A stretch of DNA of 40,153 nt from Clostridiales bacterium (lineage in GTDB: Bacteria; Bacillota; Clostridia; Peptostreptococcales; Acidaminobacteraceae): positions 1 to 40,153 of the forward strand of contig JASUSA010000029.1 in the NCBI GenBank assembly GCA_030446305.1, given 5' to 3'. Of the stretch, positions 1 to 8,563 are shown piece by piece. A program made the position numbers and the translations under genes. Below the pieces are notes generated by a model that saw only the letters and a list, made by a program, of their open reading frames with translations, was not told the DNA's origin and made no database searches. Position 1 is the stretch's first letter, and every line of letters starts with the position of its first letter.

Positions 1-86
1 TGCATTCGCGAATACTTTCTGCGCTTATTTTCTGGTTAAGATTTATCCGCTTAAAACTTGCTGAATTTGAACCGGCAATGGTTTAA

Positions 87-728
87 TCAGCAGACACTAT
101 TTGGTCTGAACTGGCGCTGGCAGCAGAAGTATTTAGCGAAAATGCGTCGGTGAAATACCATTCTATTTTAAGGCAGCCTGATCCCGGTCAATTGCTCATC
201 AGCACCATTATGTTTGATCCGAGCATGGTTATAACCGGTGCTGCCAACGGCGGGTTTGAATGGACGGAATTCTTTAAAAAGACATTGGTGCAGTACATGA
301 TTACATGGACTGTCTTTGGTTTTCTAACGGGTGGAGCGGCATGGATGGCATTCTTTATGGTGGAATACATTCAGCTAAAACTGGAGAGCGATCGCATGAA
401 CGAAACCATGCAAGGAAAATTGAAACAGCGCTTTTTTACGAATCTCAAGGAGCAGGTATCAACACATAAAAATGACCTTTATGCACATGTACACCAGATG
501 ATACAGGAAAAGGAAACCGAATACATTGATTCGGTAAACGAACTGATTGCAGCAGAGCGCAAACAGCTTCAAAAGATCATTCACGAGCGAAAAAATGCAG
601 AAGCAGCACGTGAAGATTCAAAACGGCATTATGAAATTGTCATCAATGCGCTGGAAAAGCAGCATCAATATTTAAAGCAAATCAATATCGAAAATTTAAT
701 CGGCAAAGGAGTGGAGAATAATGCTTGA
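87..728 (+). pseudogene. C-terminal fragment of a dynamin-like GTPase
   Basis: The reading frame is open from 87 to 728, just after an in-frame TAA at 84-86. Its only internal start of note is a GTG at 150 with no ribosome binding site. The protein aligns with the C-terminal third of the next gene: a Gly-rich hydrophobic segment around 289-380 (FGFLTGGAAWMAFFMVEYIQL against FGIFSGGLGFAVWFAVEILQ in the neighbour) followed by a charged helical tail. That layout matches the membrane-inserting paddle and trailing helical bundle of bacterial dynamin-like proteins. There is no GTPase domain in this frame within the window. It overlaps the downstream dynamin gene by 8 nt and ends behind a good AAAGGAG site for that gene. 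It is probably a decayed or 5'-truncated paralog. Alternatives are a sequencing frameshift, or a real short accessory protein starting at 150. Confidence 0.5.
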
Positions 729-2790
729 TAGTCAGATGGGGGAAAAAGTACAGAAGATATCCGAATCAGTTTTAAAATTTGGAGAACTGATCGGTCCAAA
801 ACAGGGTGATGCGGGTTTGGGCATGCGCGTCGATTCCGAAAACTTTAAATTTAAGGCAGATGACATTCGCAAGGGGATTTTTAAAGTACTCGTTATGGGC
901 AGCTTCAGTGCCGGAAAGAGTACGACGCTCAACGCCATGATCGGCAACGATTTTCTGATTGCCAAGGCAACAGCATCTTCAGCCATTATAACGTCAATTG
1001 TCTACGGGCATGAAACCGATACCTATCGTGTTTATTATGAAGGCGAAGCAGAACCAAAGAGTTTTTCCGTTCAAGAATTTAAAAATGCCTTTACCTTAAA
1101 GCCTCAGGACAGTGATGACATTGTCAACAAAGGGAAGTCGCGCTTTTCGAATATTCAGCATTCCGAAATCGAATCGGATCTCAAACTGTTTGAAAACGGC
1201 GTGCGGCTGATGGATTCGCCGGGACTCGGGGACTCTGCCGCTCAAACGCGCGTCGTCACAGACCATTTGCCAAAAGTGGATGCGATCATCTTTTTATTAA
1301 ATGCCAATAACCTCTTTTCCAATGAAGAGCGCAATTTTATCAGCAGCCGTTTTGCGGGCAAGCATTCCACCAGTGTCTTTTTCCTCGTGAACAAGATTAA
1401 CCAGCTAACGGGGCCAATTGAAGATGTCATCGATTCTGTTGAATACCACCTCAATGCTGTTTTTCTCGATGAAAACGGCGAACTGGATCAATCGCTTTTC
1501 GATCGACGCGTTTTCTATATCAATGCTTACGGGGCCTTAAAAGCACGAATGGAAGGTGATACAGCGGCGTTCCAAGAGACGGGGATGCCGGCTTTTGAAG
1601 CAGAACTCGAACGTTTTCTCACATTAGACGAACGCATGATCTCAACTTTTGAAACGACGATCCAGACCATGGCCAACAGCTATATCAATGCAGAAACGCT
1701 CATTGCAAATGAAAAGGAAGCCCTAAAGGCGCCATTGGATGAACTGGAGAAACGCCATAAGGAATCACAGAAGGCGCTGGATGATCTTGAAAATCAGATT
1801 AAGGATATGCAAAAGATTTTCCGATCGACGTCAGCGCAAGTACAAAACAAGATATTCCAAGATCTCCGTGAATTTATCTCTTTCCGACTGCCGAAAATGT
1901 GGGATGCCGATGCCGAAAAAATTGAAGCCAAATTTGGCATGAAAGAATTATTGGAACTGGCCTGGAAATCGGTTTCAACATGGGATGAAAATGATCGCGC
2001 GCGCAGACAGGCAGAGGTGATTGATCCCATTGCCAAAGGTGTTCAGCAGTATCTCGTCGAAAAACTGGATGACTGGGGCAACAGTACCGATATGCTGATT
2101 TCACCTGAGATTGATGCCTTTAAAAAGGAATTTGAAGATCAGATTGATGAGATGAATATCAGCTTCAAAAAAGCATCGGCCATTTTCAGCGGCAAACTGG
2201 GCAGCGGTCAAACGGACGGCAAGGGCGCCAACGTCTTTCAGCTCTGCTTGAGTCTCATTCAGGGCGATGTCAATGTACTGGTGGAAAATGCGGCCGGCGG
2301 CAACTTTACATGGGGAGAATGGATTAAAAAATACGCCATCCAAGCGGTAATGCAGCTGATGATTTTCGGTATTTTCTCAGGCGGATTGGGATTTGCCGTA
2401 TGGTTTGCCGTTGAAATTTTGCAGCTCAATTCCGGTGCCAACCGCATGAAAGACAAATTGCTTCAAGGCATGTCAACAAAACTCTTTAGCGAGCTTTCAA
2501 AAGCCGTAACAGAAAAAGAAGCAGAGATCAAAGCCGGTATCGATCAGAAGTTTAATGACCAATTCAATACGGTGACGAAACACGTGCGCAGCATGATTCA
2601 AGAAGAAAAAACGCGTCAAGAGGGTATTATGAAAGCGAAATCCAGCGAGTCATTTAACATGGCAAAAGAAGTTGAACGCATGGATCGCATTCAAAAGCAA
2701 CTCTTTGAACTTTTGAACAGCTTGTATGAAGATTTATATAAAAAGCCGTTAACCGTTGCAGATGCCAGAAAGATGGCGACTGAAATATAA
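721..2790 (+). CDS. Dynamin-like GTPase (bacterial dynamin family)
   Basis: This is a 689-residue large GTPase of the bacterial dynamin-like type, which bind and remodel membranes. The N-terminal GTPase domain has a P-loop GSFSAGKSTT (about residue 60), a G3 DSPGLGD (about 165) and a G4 NKIN (about 224). A long, charged, coiled-coil-rich region follows (about 320-530). A Gly-rich hydrophobic hairpin lies at about 540-568 (MIFGIFSGGLGFAVWFAVEI), the likely membrane paddle, and a charged helical tail ends the protein. The ATG at 721 is preceded by AAAGGAG and overlaps the previous frame by 8 nt, so the two are translationally linked. Length and domain order fit the family. Known members act in membrane fusion, stress repair or phage resistance; which applies here cannot be read from sequence. 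Confidence 0.85.
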   Translation: MLDSQMGEKVQKISESVLKFGELIGPKQGDAGLGMRVDSENFKFKADDIRKGIFKVLVMGSFSAGKSTTLNAMIGNDFLIAKATASSAIITSIVYGHETDTYRVYYEGEAEPKSFSVQEFKNAFTLKPQDSDDIVNKGKSRFSNIQHSEIESDLKLFENGVRLMDSPGLGDSAAQTRVVTDHLPKVDAIIFLLNANNLFSNEERNFISSRFAGKHSTSVFFLVNKINQLTGPIEDVIDSVEYHLNAVFLDENGELDQSLFDRRVFYINAYGALKARMEGDTAAFQETGMPAFEAELERFLTLDERMISTFETTIQTMANSYINAETLIANEKEALKAPLDELEKRHKESQKALDDLENQIKDMQKIFRSTSAQVQNKIFQDLREFISFRLPKMWDADAEKIEAKFGMKELLELAWKSVSTWDENDRARRQAEVIDPIAKGVQQYLVEKLDDWGNSTDMLISPEIDAFKKEFEDQIDEMNISFKKASAIFSGKLGSGQTDGKGANVFQLCLSLIQGDVNVLVENAAGGNFTWGEWIKKYAIQAVMQLMIFGIFSGGLGFAVWFAVEILQLNSGANRMKDKLLQGMSTKLFSELSKAVTEKEAEIKAGIDQKFNDQFNTVTKHVRSMIQEEKTRQEGIMKAKSSESFNMAKEVERMDRIQKQLFELLNSLYEDLYKKPLTVADARKMATEI

Positions 2791-2924
2791 ACATAGCAAT
2801 ACAGCAGTCATCGATTATACAAATGCAACAATATATGGACAGCATTATTTTGCAGCGCTGAAAAAAATAGCATCTGCATCACTGAAAATGAATGATTATT
2901 GTGAAAACAGGAGGAGGCATTGTT

Positions 2925-3455
2925 TTGTCATATCAGCAGGCATTTAAAACGCAATGGGAAACCTTTTATACCATGATGGAAGCTGCCGTTATTCGGCAGA
3001 TTAAATCGGGCACACCGGTGACTGCCGCTTATTTGAACGAATGCTATCGCGCTGAAATTGCGCCTTGGTTCGATCAGCGACAGCATCAGGGCATTTGGCT
3101 GAGCAAAATGCTGTCGGAAGATCCGGAAAAGGGATCGGCTTTTGAACAGATGCTAAAGACGTTTCGGTTTGATGACGTGGCAAAAGTCAAAGCGCCGTCA
3201 TTTGCGCCATATGTTGTTATCGCACTGTTGTCTGGCGTTCTGGGCAATATTGTTGGTCGGCTGATTCATTTGGCGACTTGGCAAATTTGGGCCGCAACGG
3301 TGCTTATTCCCATTCTATTGGGCAGTGCCTTTCTTTCGCTGTGGCGTTCAAAACAGGTAGCCGTCAAGCTCCAAGGAAAGGCAGCTTATTTGACGGCGCT
3401 GACAACGCTTGAAAATGATCTCGAAAAAATTTGCGTTTCACTGGATGAGCGTTAA
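2925..3455 (+). CDS. Small two-helix membrane protein next to dynamin
   Basis: I do not recognise the family. The TTG at 2925 is chosen because AGGAGGAGG (2909-2917) sits 7 nt upstream; an in-frame ATG at 2892 has no such site and would place the SD inside the gene. The product is 176 residues: a polar N-terminal helical region of about 85 residues, then two hydrophobic helices (APYVVIALLSGVLGNIVGRL and WAATVLIPILLGSAFLSLW) separated by a short turn, and a charged C-terminal helix. This topology resembles a membrane anchor with both ends in the cytoplasm. It lies 134 nt after the large dynamin and in the same direction, so it may work with the GTPases as a membrane partner. That is inference from position only. 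Confidence 0.65.
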   Translation: MSYQQAFKTQWETFYTMMEAAVIRQIKSGTPVTAAYLNECYRAEIAPWFDQRQHQGIWLSKMLSEDPEKGSAFEQMLKTFRFDDVAKVKAPSFAPYVVIALLSGVLGNIVGRLIHLATWQIWAATVLIPILLGSAFLSLWRSKQVAVKLQGKAAYLTALTTLENDLEKICVSLDER

Positions 3456-3656
3456 ACGCGGGCAGTCAATCGTGCCTTAGCAATCAAATCGCCATGGTAC
3501 AATAGAAGTAACCAATACTTGGATAAGCACATAAATGCTACTAAAGTGTGATTGCACGTCATCTGCTAAAAATGATGTGTGTGATGCCGCTTTTAGTTGA
3601 CATTTTATCCAGTGCTTTTCCGAGTATCGACAGTCTATCGAAGGTGGTGAAACAAG

Positions 3657-4205
3657 ATGCATCTATACGAACTCAGTATACCGGGAACCAATATTCAATT
3701 GCCATATGCGATGATTGACGAAGTTGAACGCCTCTTGGAACCAGTATTTTCAGGACTTCTCCTATCGCAAGTCGTCGCCGTCGGCCAGAATATGACCAAT
3801 GAAATGATTCAGAACTGGGTAAAACGGGGCTATGTACCAACAACCGTTGAAAAAAAATACTATCGCAGACATGTGGTGCGTATTTTGCTCATCAATATCA
3901 TGAAAGACGGTATGCAGATCGAACAGTGCGTTAACTTGCTTGAATATTTTAAAACGCTGGATGGGATGGATGAAGAAGTGCTGTACGTTTTGTTTTGCAA
4001 AGTGGCACTTACCCTTGCCTATGGCGGCGATTACAGTGAAACACACTTCCGAAGTGCGCTTAAAAAGTATGAAGGTGTGCTGCTGCATCTTTCAAAAGAG
4101 GACTATTATAAAGTCGGACAAGTGCTTGGAATCATGATTTTGATTTATGCGGCATCGACATTCCAGCAGCGCGTTACGCAGCTCTATGGTGAATTGCTGC
4201 CGTAA
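3657..4205 (+). CDS. DUF1836 domain protein, putative regulator
   Basis: The 182-residue protein resembles the DUF1836 family: an N-terminal stretch, then a MerR-like winged-helix portion seen in MTNEMIQNWVKRGYVPTTVE followed by KKYYRRHVVRILLINIMKD, and a helical C-terminal part. Proteins of this family are small predicted DNA-binding regulators of Firmicutes with no well-defined targets. The ATG at 3657 follows AAGGTGGTG. It sits between two dynamin-type genes in the same orientation, so it could control them, but there is a 200-nt gap upstream and 212 nt downstream, and I see no shared operator. Family assignment is by recalled pattern and is moderately secure; the role is not known. Confidence 0.6.
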   Translation: MHLYELSIPGTNIQLPYAMIDEVERLLEPVFSGLLLSQVVAVGQNMTNEMIQNWVKRGYVPTTVEKKYYRRHVVRILLINIMKDGMQIEQCVNLLEYFKTLDGMDEEVLYVLFCKVALTLAYGGDYSETHFRSALKKYEGVLLHLSKEDYYKVGQVLGIMILIYAASTFQQRVTQLYGELLP

Positions 4206-4417
4206 CCGGATGTTTAAGACCAGATATTTAAGATCAGTAATTACGATCGATAAAGCGTAATGTGTATACACAAAAAGTTGAAGTGATAGACAAAGGGAAA
4301 AGATACAGCCGTGTGGTGGTATCGAGTAAGTTTAGGGTGAAACATGCGACAAAAAAGGCGATTAAATAACAAAAATATGACCTCGAATCAATGTTGTCAA
4401 AGCTGGAGGCGCAAGTC

Positions 4418-5947
4418 ATGAGCAAAAAGAGCGGCTTAACACTATCGACGCCCAAATATGCAGCCCAAGTTGCGCAGATTAACAGACAGCTTCAGGCGAT
4501 TGATTCTGAAGTGGTAACGGTAACTTTTTGCGGCAAATTTAAATCGGGCAAATCGTCTTTAATAAATGCCATATTGGGTGTAAACCTGCTGCCGACAAAG
4601 GCGACGACGGCAACCGGCGTTGTGACGCGCGTTTATTATGCGAAGCACCCAGAGGCATATATTGTTTACGGAGGGGCGAGACAGATCATTCCCTTTGACG
4701 ACGCATCTAAATTTATTCTGGCGAAGGACAAATCGCTGGCGGGTGTTCAGACCAGCGGCGTCAGTGAAGTGGGTATTGGGGTCAATCACAAACTCTTAAA
4801 GAAAAACCTTGTGATCGTCGATACGCCGGGTTTGGAAGATGATCCGAAATTGACGCATATGGCATTGGCGCAAGTTCGAAAATCTGATTTTGCCATTATT
4901 GTGGTCAATGCGACACAGGCATTTAGTCAGGCGGAACGCATGCTGTTAACAGAAGTCAATGAAATGCTGCGCGGCAACCTTAAAGTCGTCGTCAACCGCA
5001 TCGATCAGATTGAGCACAGCGACCGTGCCGATGTAAAGGAGACGGCGGATTTTCATACCAAAAAACTTGGCAACAGTCTGACAGACCCAAAAATTCTCTA
5101 TACCAGCGCCAGCGAAACGGCTGTTGAGACGGATGCACTGAAAGCTTGGCTTTCACAGTTTGCAAAAATCAATTATCGCAATTGGTTTCAGCGCCTTTTT
5201 AGACTTAAGCAGCGTCCTATTCCAACACTTTCACGGTTATCTGCCATTCATGCTGAATCGTGCAGTCTCATTCAGCGCCTCAATGAGGATGTGACAGAGG
5301 CAAATGAACGCATTGTAAAGACGACTGAGAAGTCTCAGAAAATGATTGATGATTATCGCGCCGAAATAACAGAGCGCATGAAGGCGATAAAACTTGCTTT
5401 AAAAGAAGACCGGACAAAGGCACGCGCGGAAATTGTAGACAGTTTTGTCGGCGATGTCAGCAATATGCTGGTAGCTGCGAAAGGTAAAGTTTCCAGAAAT
5501 AAATTTCAAAAGCATGTGCAGACAGAGAGTGAGGCGATTTTTCAAAGAAAATGTCAAATGCTCGATCAGCGTATTGATCGCTTTGAACTGAACTTTATCA
5601 CCCGTAAAGGTATATCGGGCAATGTGAAAATGAAGCGCAAGGAAATTCCAATGCCAAAGTTTTTCAATTGGCATTGGGGATGGGGCAAGGACGACGTGCT
5701 GGACAAGGCGGCTGGCGCCATTGGCAAGCTCTTTGTGCCGGAACTTGGCAATCGGCTGGATATCGCTTACAATGATGTCCTTGAACGACTTGAAACTTAC
5801 GAAAAAGTACTTGTAATTCGCAGTGGCCTCGAAGACGAGATTGAACGCTATCGAGCAGATGAATTGAAGCAGTCTACGGATCTTCGCATAGCCCAGCACT
5901 TTGAACAGCAGCTTCGCGCAAAGATGGCACCGTATGGCAATCATTAA
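4418..5947 (+). CDS. Second dynamin-family GTPase
   Basis: This 509-residue GTPase has a P-loop GKFKSGKSSLIN (about residue 38), a G3 DTPGLEDD (about 134) and a G4 NRID (about 193), followed by a long helical region with coiled-coil character. The ATG at 4418 is preferred over an in-frame ATG at 4391 because GGAGG at 4405-4409 is 8 nt upstream of it. Unlike the protein at 721 it lacks an obvious hydrophobic paddle: the C-terminal half carries a Trp/Lys-rich patch (FFNWHWGWGKDD) and an amphipathic stretch instead, which could touch membrane peripherally. Bacterial dynamins often occur as pairs of unlike members that act together, and this gene may be the partner of the large one. It is not a housekeeping GTPase such as Era or Der: the domain order and tail differ. 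Confidence 0.8.
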   Translation: MSKKSGLTLSTPKYAAQVAQINRQLQAIDSEVVTVTFCGKFKSGKSSLINAILGVNLLPTKATTATGVVTRVYYAKHPEAYIVYGGARQIIPFDDASKFILAKDKSLAGVQTSGVSEVGIGVNHKLLKKNLVIVDTPGLEDDPKLTHMALAQVRKSDFAIIVVNATQAFSQAERMLLTEVNEMLRGNLKVVVNRIDQIEHSDRADVKETADFHTKKLGNSLTDPKILYTSASETAVETDALKAWLSQFAKINYRNWFQRLFRLKQRPIPTLSRLSAIHAESCSLIQRLNEDVTEANERIVKTTEKSQKMIDDYRAEITERMKAIKLALKEDRTKARAEIVDSFVGDVSNMLVAAKGKVSRNKFQKHVQTESEAIFQRKCQMLDQRIDRFELNFITRKGISGNVKMKRKEIPMPKFFNWHWGWGKDDVLDKAAGAIGKLFVPELGNRLDIAYNDVLERLETYEKVLVIRSGLEDEIERYRADELKQSTDLRIAQHFEQQLRAKMAPYGNH

Positions 5948-6115
5948 GGCAAATGATGGCGAATCTTTTGCAATGAACCGTACGGTCATATAAGGGGCAC
6001 AGGATTCAATGTCAAGCTAAAACCACATTGGCGAGGGGTGGCTTATAAGTTTTGCTTATAAGTCAAATGTCTTTATATTTGAAATTAAAACTTTGCCTTT
6101 TTAAGATGCATAAAA

Positions 6116-6126
6116 AGTGGTATAAT
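6116..6126 (+). promoter_or_regulatory. Extended -10 promoter of the oxidoreductase operon
   Basis: TGGTATAAT (6118-6126) is an extended -10 element with a perfect TATAAT at 6121-6126. The -35 region is weak, as is common for extended -10 promoters. It places the transcript start near 6133, at the 5' edge of the predicted riboswitch. Confidence 0.55.
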
Positions 6127-6132
6127 CAAAAT

Positions 6133-6242
6133 ACAACCAGTCCGAGTTAATGGCTCTAAGGTTTTTTGCTAAGAGCGTTGACCAATGGGTAGAATGGGAA
6201 ACCAGACTGCCTCCCGTCATTTGGAAAGGATTTGGCGATAAC
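6133..6242 (+). ncRNA. Moco/Tuco-type riboswitch
   Basis: This leader lies between an extended -10 promoter and an aldehyde ferredoxin oxidoreductase gene, a typical place for molybdenum- or tungsten-cofactor riboswitches. It carries elements I associate with that RNA family: a CCGAG segment near its start (6142-6146) and, toward its end, GCCTCCCG (6209-6216) facing GGAAAGGATTTGGC (6223-6236), so that GCC/GGC and TCC/GGA can pair. The downstream enzyme belongs to a tungstopterin family, so the tungsten form (Tuco) is plausible. I could not run a covariance model; the assignment rests on these motifs and the gene context. Confidence 0.65.
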
Positions 6243-6264
6243 ATGCGTTTATTGTTGTTTCGAC

Positions 6265-6288
6265 GTCAATAAATGAGCATTTATTGAC
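6265..6288 (+). promoter_or_regulatory. Perfect hairpin, likely riboswitch expression platform
   Basis: GTCAATAAAT (6265-6274) and ATTTATTGAC (6279-6288) form a perfect 10-bp stem with a GAGC loop, between the riboswitch and the ribosome binding site at 6302-6308. No U tract follows, so it is not a terminator as it stands. TTTATTG at 6248-6254 can instead pair with CAATAAA at 6268-6274, giving two mutually exclusive folds. A protein-binding palindrome is the alternative reading. Confidence 0.45.
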
Positions 6289-6318
6289 AAACTATTTCAA
6301 AAGGGAGGCGGTTTTTTT

Positions 6319-8058
6319 ATGGAGCAATTTATCCGTGTCGACATGACGACGCAGCAAGTCACTTCCGGTCCACTACCAGAAAAATACGTGGGACTCGGCG
6401 GACGTGCGTTGACTTCTAACTTTGTTAACGATGAAGTGAAGCCAACTTGTCATGCACTTGGTAAGAACAACAAACTCATCTTTGCGCCGGGGCTGCTCAG
6501 CGGCACCTCTGCACCGAACTCAGGGAGACTTTCAGTTGGGGCGAAAAGTCCTCTGACCGGTACAATCAAAGAGTGTAACACCGGGGGTCTTTTCTCTCAA
6601 AAGATGGCGAAAATGGGCATTAAAGCTTTCGTCGTAGAGGGTAAACCGGCAGACGACAAATTCTATATTATAAAGATTGATATGAACGGCGTTTCCATCG
6701 AGGAAGCACCTGAGTCTATTTTAGGCGGGTGCGGCAATTATGAAGCAATTCAAATTTTAAACGAGAAATATGGTGCAAAAGTGGGTATTGCACTGGCTGG
6801 ACCGGCAGGTGAGCATCGCCTTCCATCGGCAAATATTTCTTTTAAAGATCCGGAAAGCAATATTCGTAGTGCTGGTCGTGGCGGTTTGGGCGCTGTCATG
6901 GGATCTAAAAATGTAAAGGCGATTATTATTGACGATGCAGGGGCGAAGCCGGTACCGGTTGCAGATCCTGAAAAATTCAGAGCAGCGGCGAAAATTTTTG
7001 CAAAAGCGCTTCTCGATCATCCGGTAGCCGGACAAGGACTTGCGGCATACGGAACAGATGTCCTCGTCAATATTCTCAATGAAGCAGGCGGTTTGCCGGC
7101 ACATAACTTTACAGCCGGCCGAATTGACTACAACGATAACTTCTCCGGCGAAACCATGAATGCACTGATTACAGAGCGCGGCGGTGACGGTAAAGTATCT
7201 CACGGTTGTCACCCGGGCTGTATCATCCGCTGTTCACAGTGGTATCCGGATAAAAAAGGCAAGTACATCACCAGCGGTTTTGAATATGAAACGGTTTGGG
7301 GGCTCGGTGCCGATGCAGGGATTAAAGATTTTGATGCCATTGCCTATATTGACCGTGCCATGGACGATGTCGGCGTAGACAGCATTGAAATCGCCGTTGC
7401 CGTTGCAACTGCAATGGAGGGTGGCCTCATTCCTTGGGGTGACGGTGAAGCAGTGCTTCAAATTGTCAAAGACATGGCGAAACCAACGCCGTTGGCACGC
7501 ATTATTGCAGGCGGTTGTGCCATTGTCGGCAAACTTTGCGGTCTTTACAGAGTACCGGTGGTTAAAGATCAGGCGATTCCGGCTTACGACCCTAGAGCGG
7601 TTAAAGGGATTGGCCTCACTTATGCGACGACGCCAATGGGCGCAGACCATACGGCAGGCTACTGTATTTCCGGTAACATCCTTAAAGTCGGCGCTGATAT
7701 TGATCCGTTGAAAAAAGACGGTCAGATTGAATATGCGAGAGCAATGCAAATCGGAACCGCTGCCGTAGACAGTACCGGTATGTGTCTCTTCGTTTACTTT
7801 GGTATTGCTGATAATCCTGGCGGTTATCAAGCGCTGATCGATATGATTAATGCACAGTATGGCATCAATCTCACTGCGGCAGATGTTGATAAGCTCGGTG
7901 AGTCTGTATTGAAGGTTGAGCGCGATTTCAATAAGCGTGCAGGCTTTACCAATGCACATGACAGACTGCCTGAGTTTATGGAATATGAACCAATTGAGCC
8001 TCATAACGTGGTTTGGGACTTCACACCTGAAGAGATCGACGAGGTTTATAATTTTTAA
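6319..8058 (+). CDS. Aldehyde ferredoxin oxidoreductase family protein
   Basis: This 579-residue enzyme is of the AOR family, cytoplasmic anaerobic proteins with a tungsten (sometimes molybdenum) bis-pterin centre and one [4Fe-4S] cluster that oxidise aldehydes or reduce acids using ferredoxin. The N-terminal pterin-binding half includes GLGGRALTSNF, GLLSGTSAPNSGR and KSPLTGTIKECNTGG. Cluster ligands are GCHPGCIIRC (about residues 297-305, spacing C-x3-C-x3-C) and a distal Cys near residue 489 (STGMCLF). The canonical archaeal enzyme has C-x2-C-x3-C, so this is a different subfamily and its substrate cannot be inferred. The start is set by AAAGGGAGG just upstream. The riboswitch in its leader and two MoaD-like proteins downstream fit a cofactor-dependent enzyme. 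Confidence 0.9.
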   Translation: MEQFIRVDMTTQQVTSGPLPEKYVGLGGRALTSNFVNDEVKPTCHALGKNNKLIFAPGLLSGTSAPNSGRLSVGAKSPLTGTIKECNTGGLFSQKMAKMGIKAFVVEGKPADDKFYIIKIDMNGVSIEEAPESILGGCGNYEAIQILNEKYGAKVGIALAGPAGEHRLPSANISFKDPESNIRSAGRGGLGAVMGSKNVKAIIIDDAGAKPVPVADPEKFRAAAKIFAKALLDHPVAGQGLAAYGTDVLVNILNEAGGLPAHNFTAGRIDYNDNFSGETMNALITERGGDGKVSHGCHPGCIIRCSQWYPDKKGKYITSGFEYETVWGLGADAGIKDFDAIAYIDRAMDDVGVDSIEIAVAVATAMEGGLIPWGDGEAVLQIVKDMAKPTPLARIIAGGCAIVGKLCGLYRVPVVKDQAIPAYDPRAVKGIGLTYATTPMGADHTAGYCISGNILKVGADIDPLKKDGQIEYARAMQIGTAAVDSTGMCLFVYFGIADNPGGYQALIDMINAQYGINLTAADVDKLGESVLKVERDFNKRAGFTNAHDRLPEFMEYEPIEPHNVVWDFTPEEIDEVYNF

Positions 8059-8224
8059 TCATCTTCTCATTACTTGCAGCATCAGACTTTGATTGATACA
8101 TGAGCATGTAGTCATGTCAGGGGCGATGCCGTGAAGCTGAGGATGAGATTAAAAAATGGATAACGATAGATCGCCGGGCATTTATGTTCGGCGATTTTCG
8201 AATAACGGCGAAAAGGAGTATGAC

Positions 8225-8563
8225 ATGAGTGGGACGATTGAGATACGCGGATTTTTACAATTGGATGCCTTTATACGGAAGCGGTATAAATGTATGCCGC
8301 TAATTCTGGAAATTGAAGCACCAATTTCCGGTATCGAACTCGCAAAACAATTGGAAATTCCTTTGGATGAAGTCGAAGTGATTTTTATTAACGGCTTTGT
8401 GCACGAAACAGGTGCAATAATCAATCCAGGGGATCGCATGGCCTTTTTGCCGCCGGGATGTCCGGGGCCTTATCGCATTGCCTTAGGCTTTTACGGCAAG
8501 AATCAGGATAATGAAGCAAACTTCAAGATCAAGCAAAAAACTGACGAGGAGGAACCGTCATGA
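8225..8563 (+). CDS. MoaD/ThiS-like beta-grasp protein without terminal GG
   Basis: The 112-residue product starts at ATG 8225, 6 nt after AAAAGGAG; an in-frame ATG at 8156 has no site. The middle of the protein (IEAPISGIELAKQLEIPLDEVEVIFINGFV...INPGDRMAFLPPG) is a beta-grasp fold like MoaD/ThiS. Where true sulfur carriers end in GG, this one continues as PPGCPGPYRIALGFYGKN plus a charged tail, so it cannot be adenylated at a terminal glycine as it stands. Such tailed MoaD-like proteins are found beside AOR genes. It overlaps the next gene by ATGA. It may assist pterin insertion or be a structural partner of the oxidoreductase; this is inference. Confidence 0.7.
   Translation: MSGTIEIRGFLQLDAFIRKRYKCMPLILEIEAPISGIELAKQLEIPLDEVEVIFINGFVHETGAIINPGDRMAFLPPGCPGPYRIALGFYGKNQDNEANFKIKQKTDEEEPS

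Noticed and set aside
4261-4272. Perfect palindrome TGTGTATACACA upstream of the second dynamin gene as an operator
   Set aside because: A single 12-bp palindrome in AT-rich DNA with no second copy found; too little support.
5399-5989. Open frame of 196 codons on the minus strand inside the second dynamin gene
   Set aside because: It overlaps a GTPase gene with intact motifs and shows no domain of its own.
7234-8004. Open frame of 256 codons on the minus strand inside the oxidoreductase gene
   Set aside because: It is antisense to a clearly conserved enzyme, has no family similarity or ribosome binding site, and its amino acid content is what a shadow frame gives.
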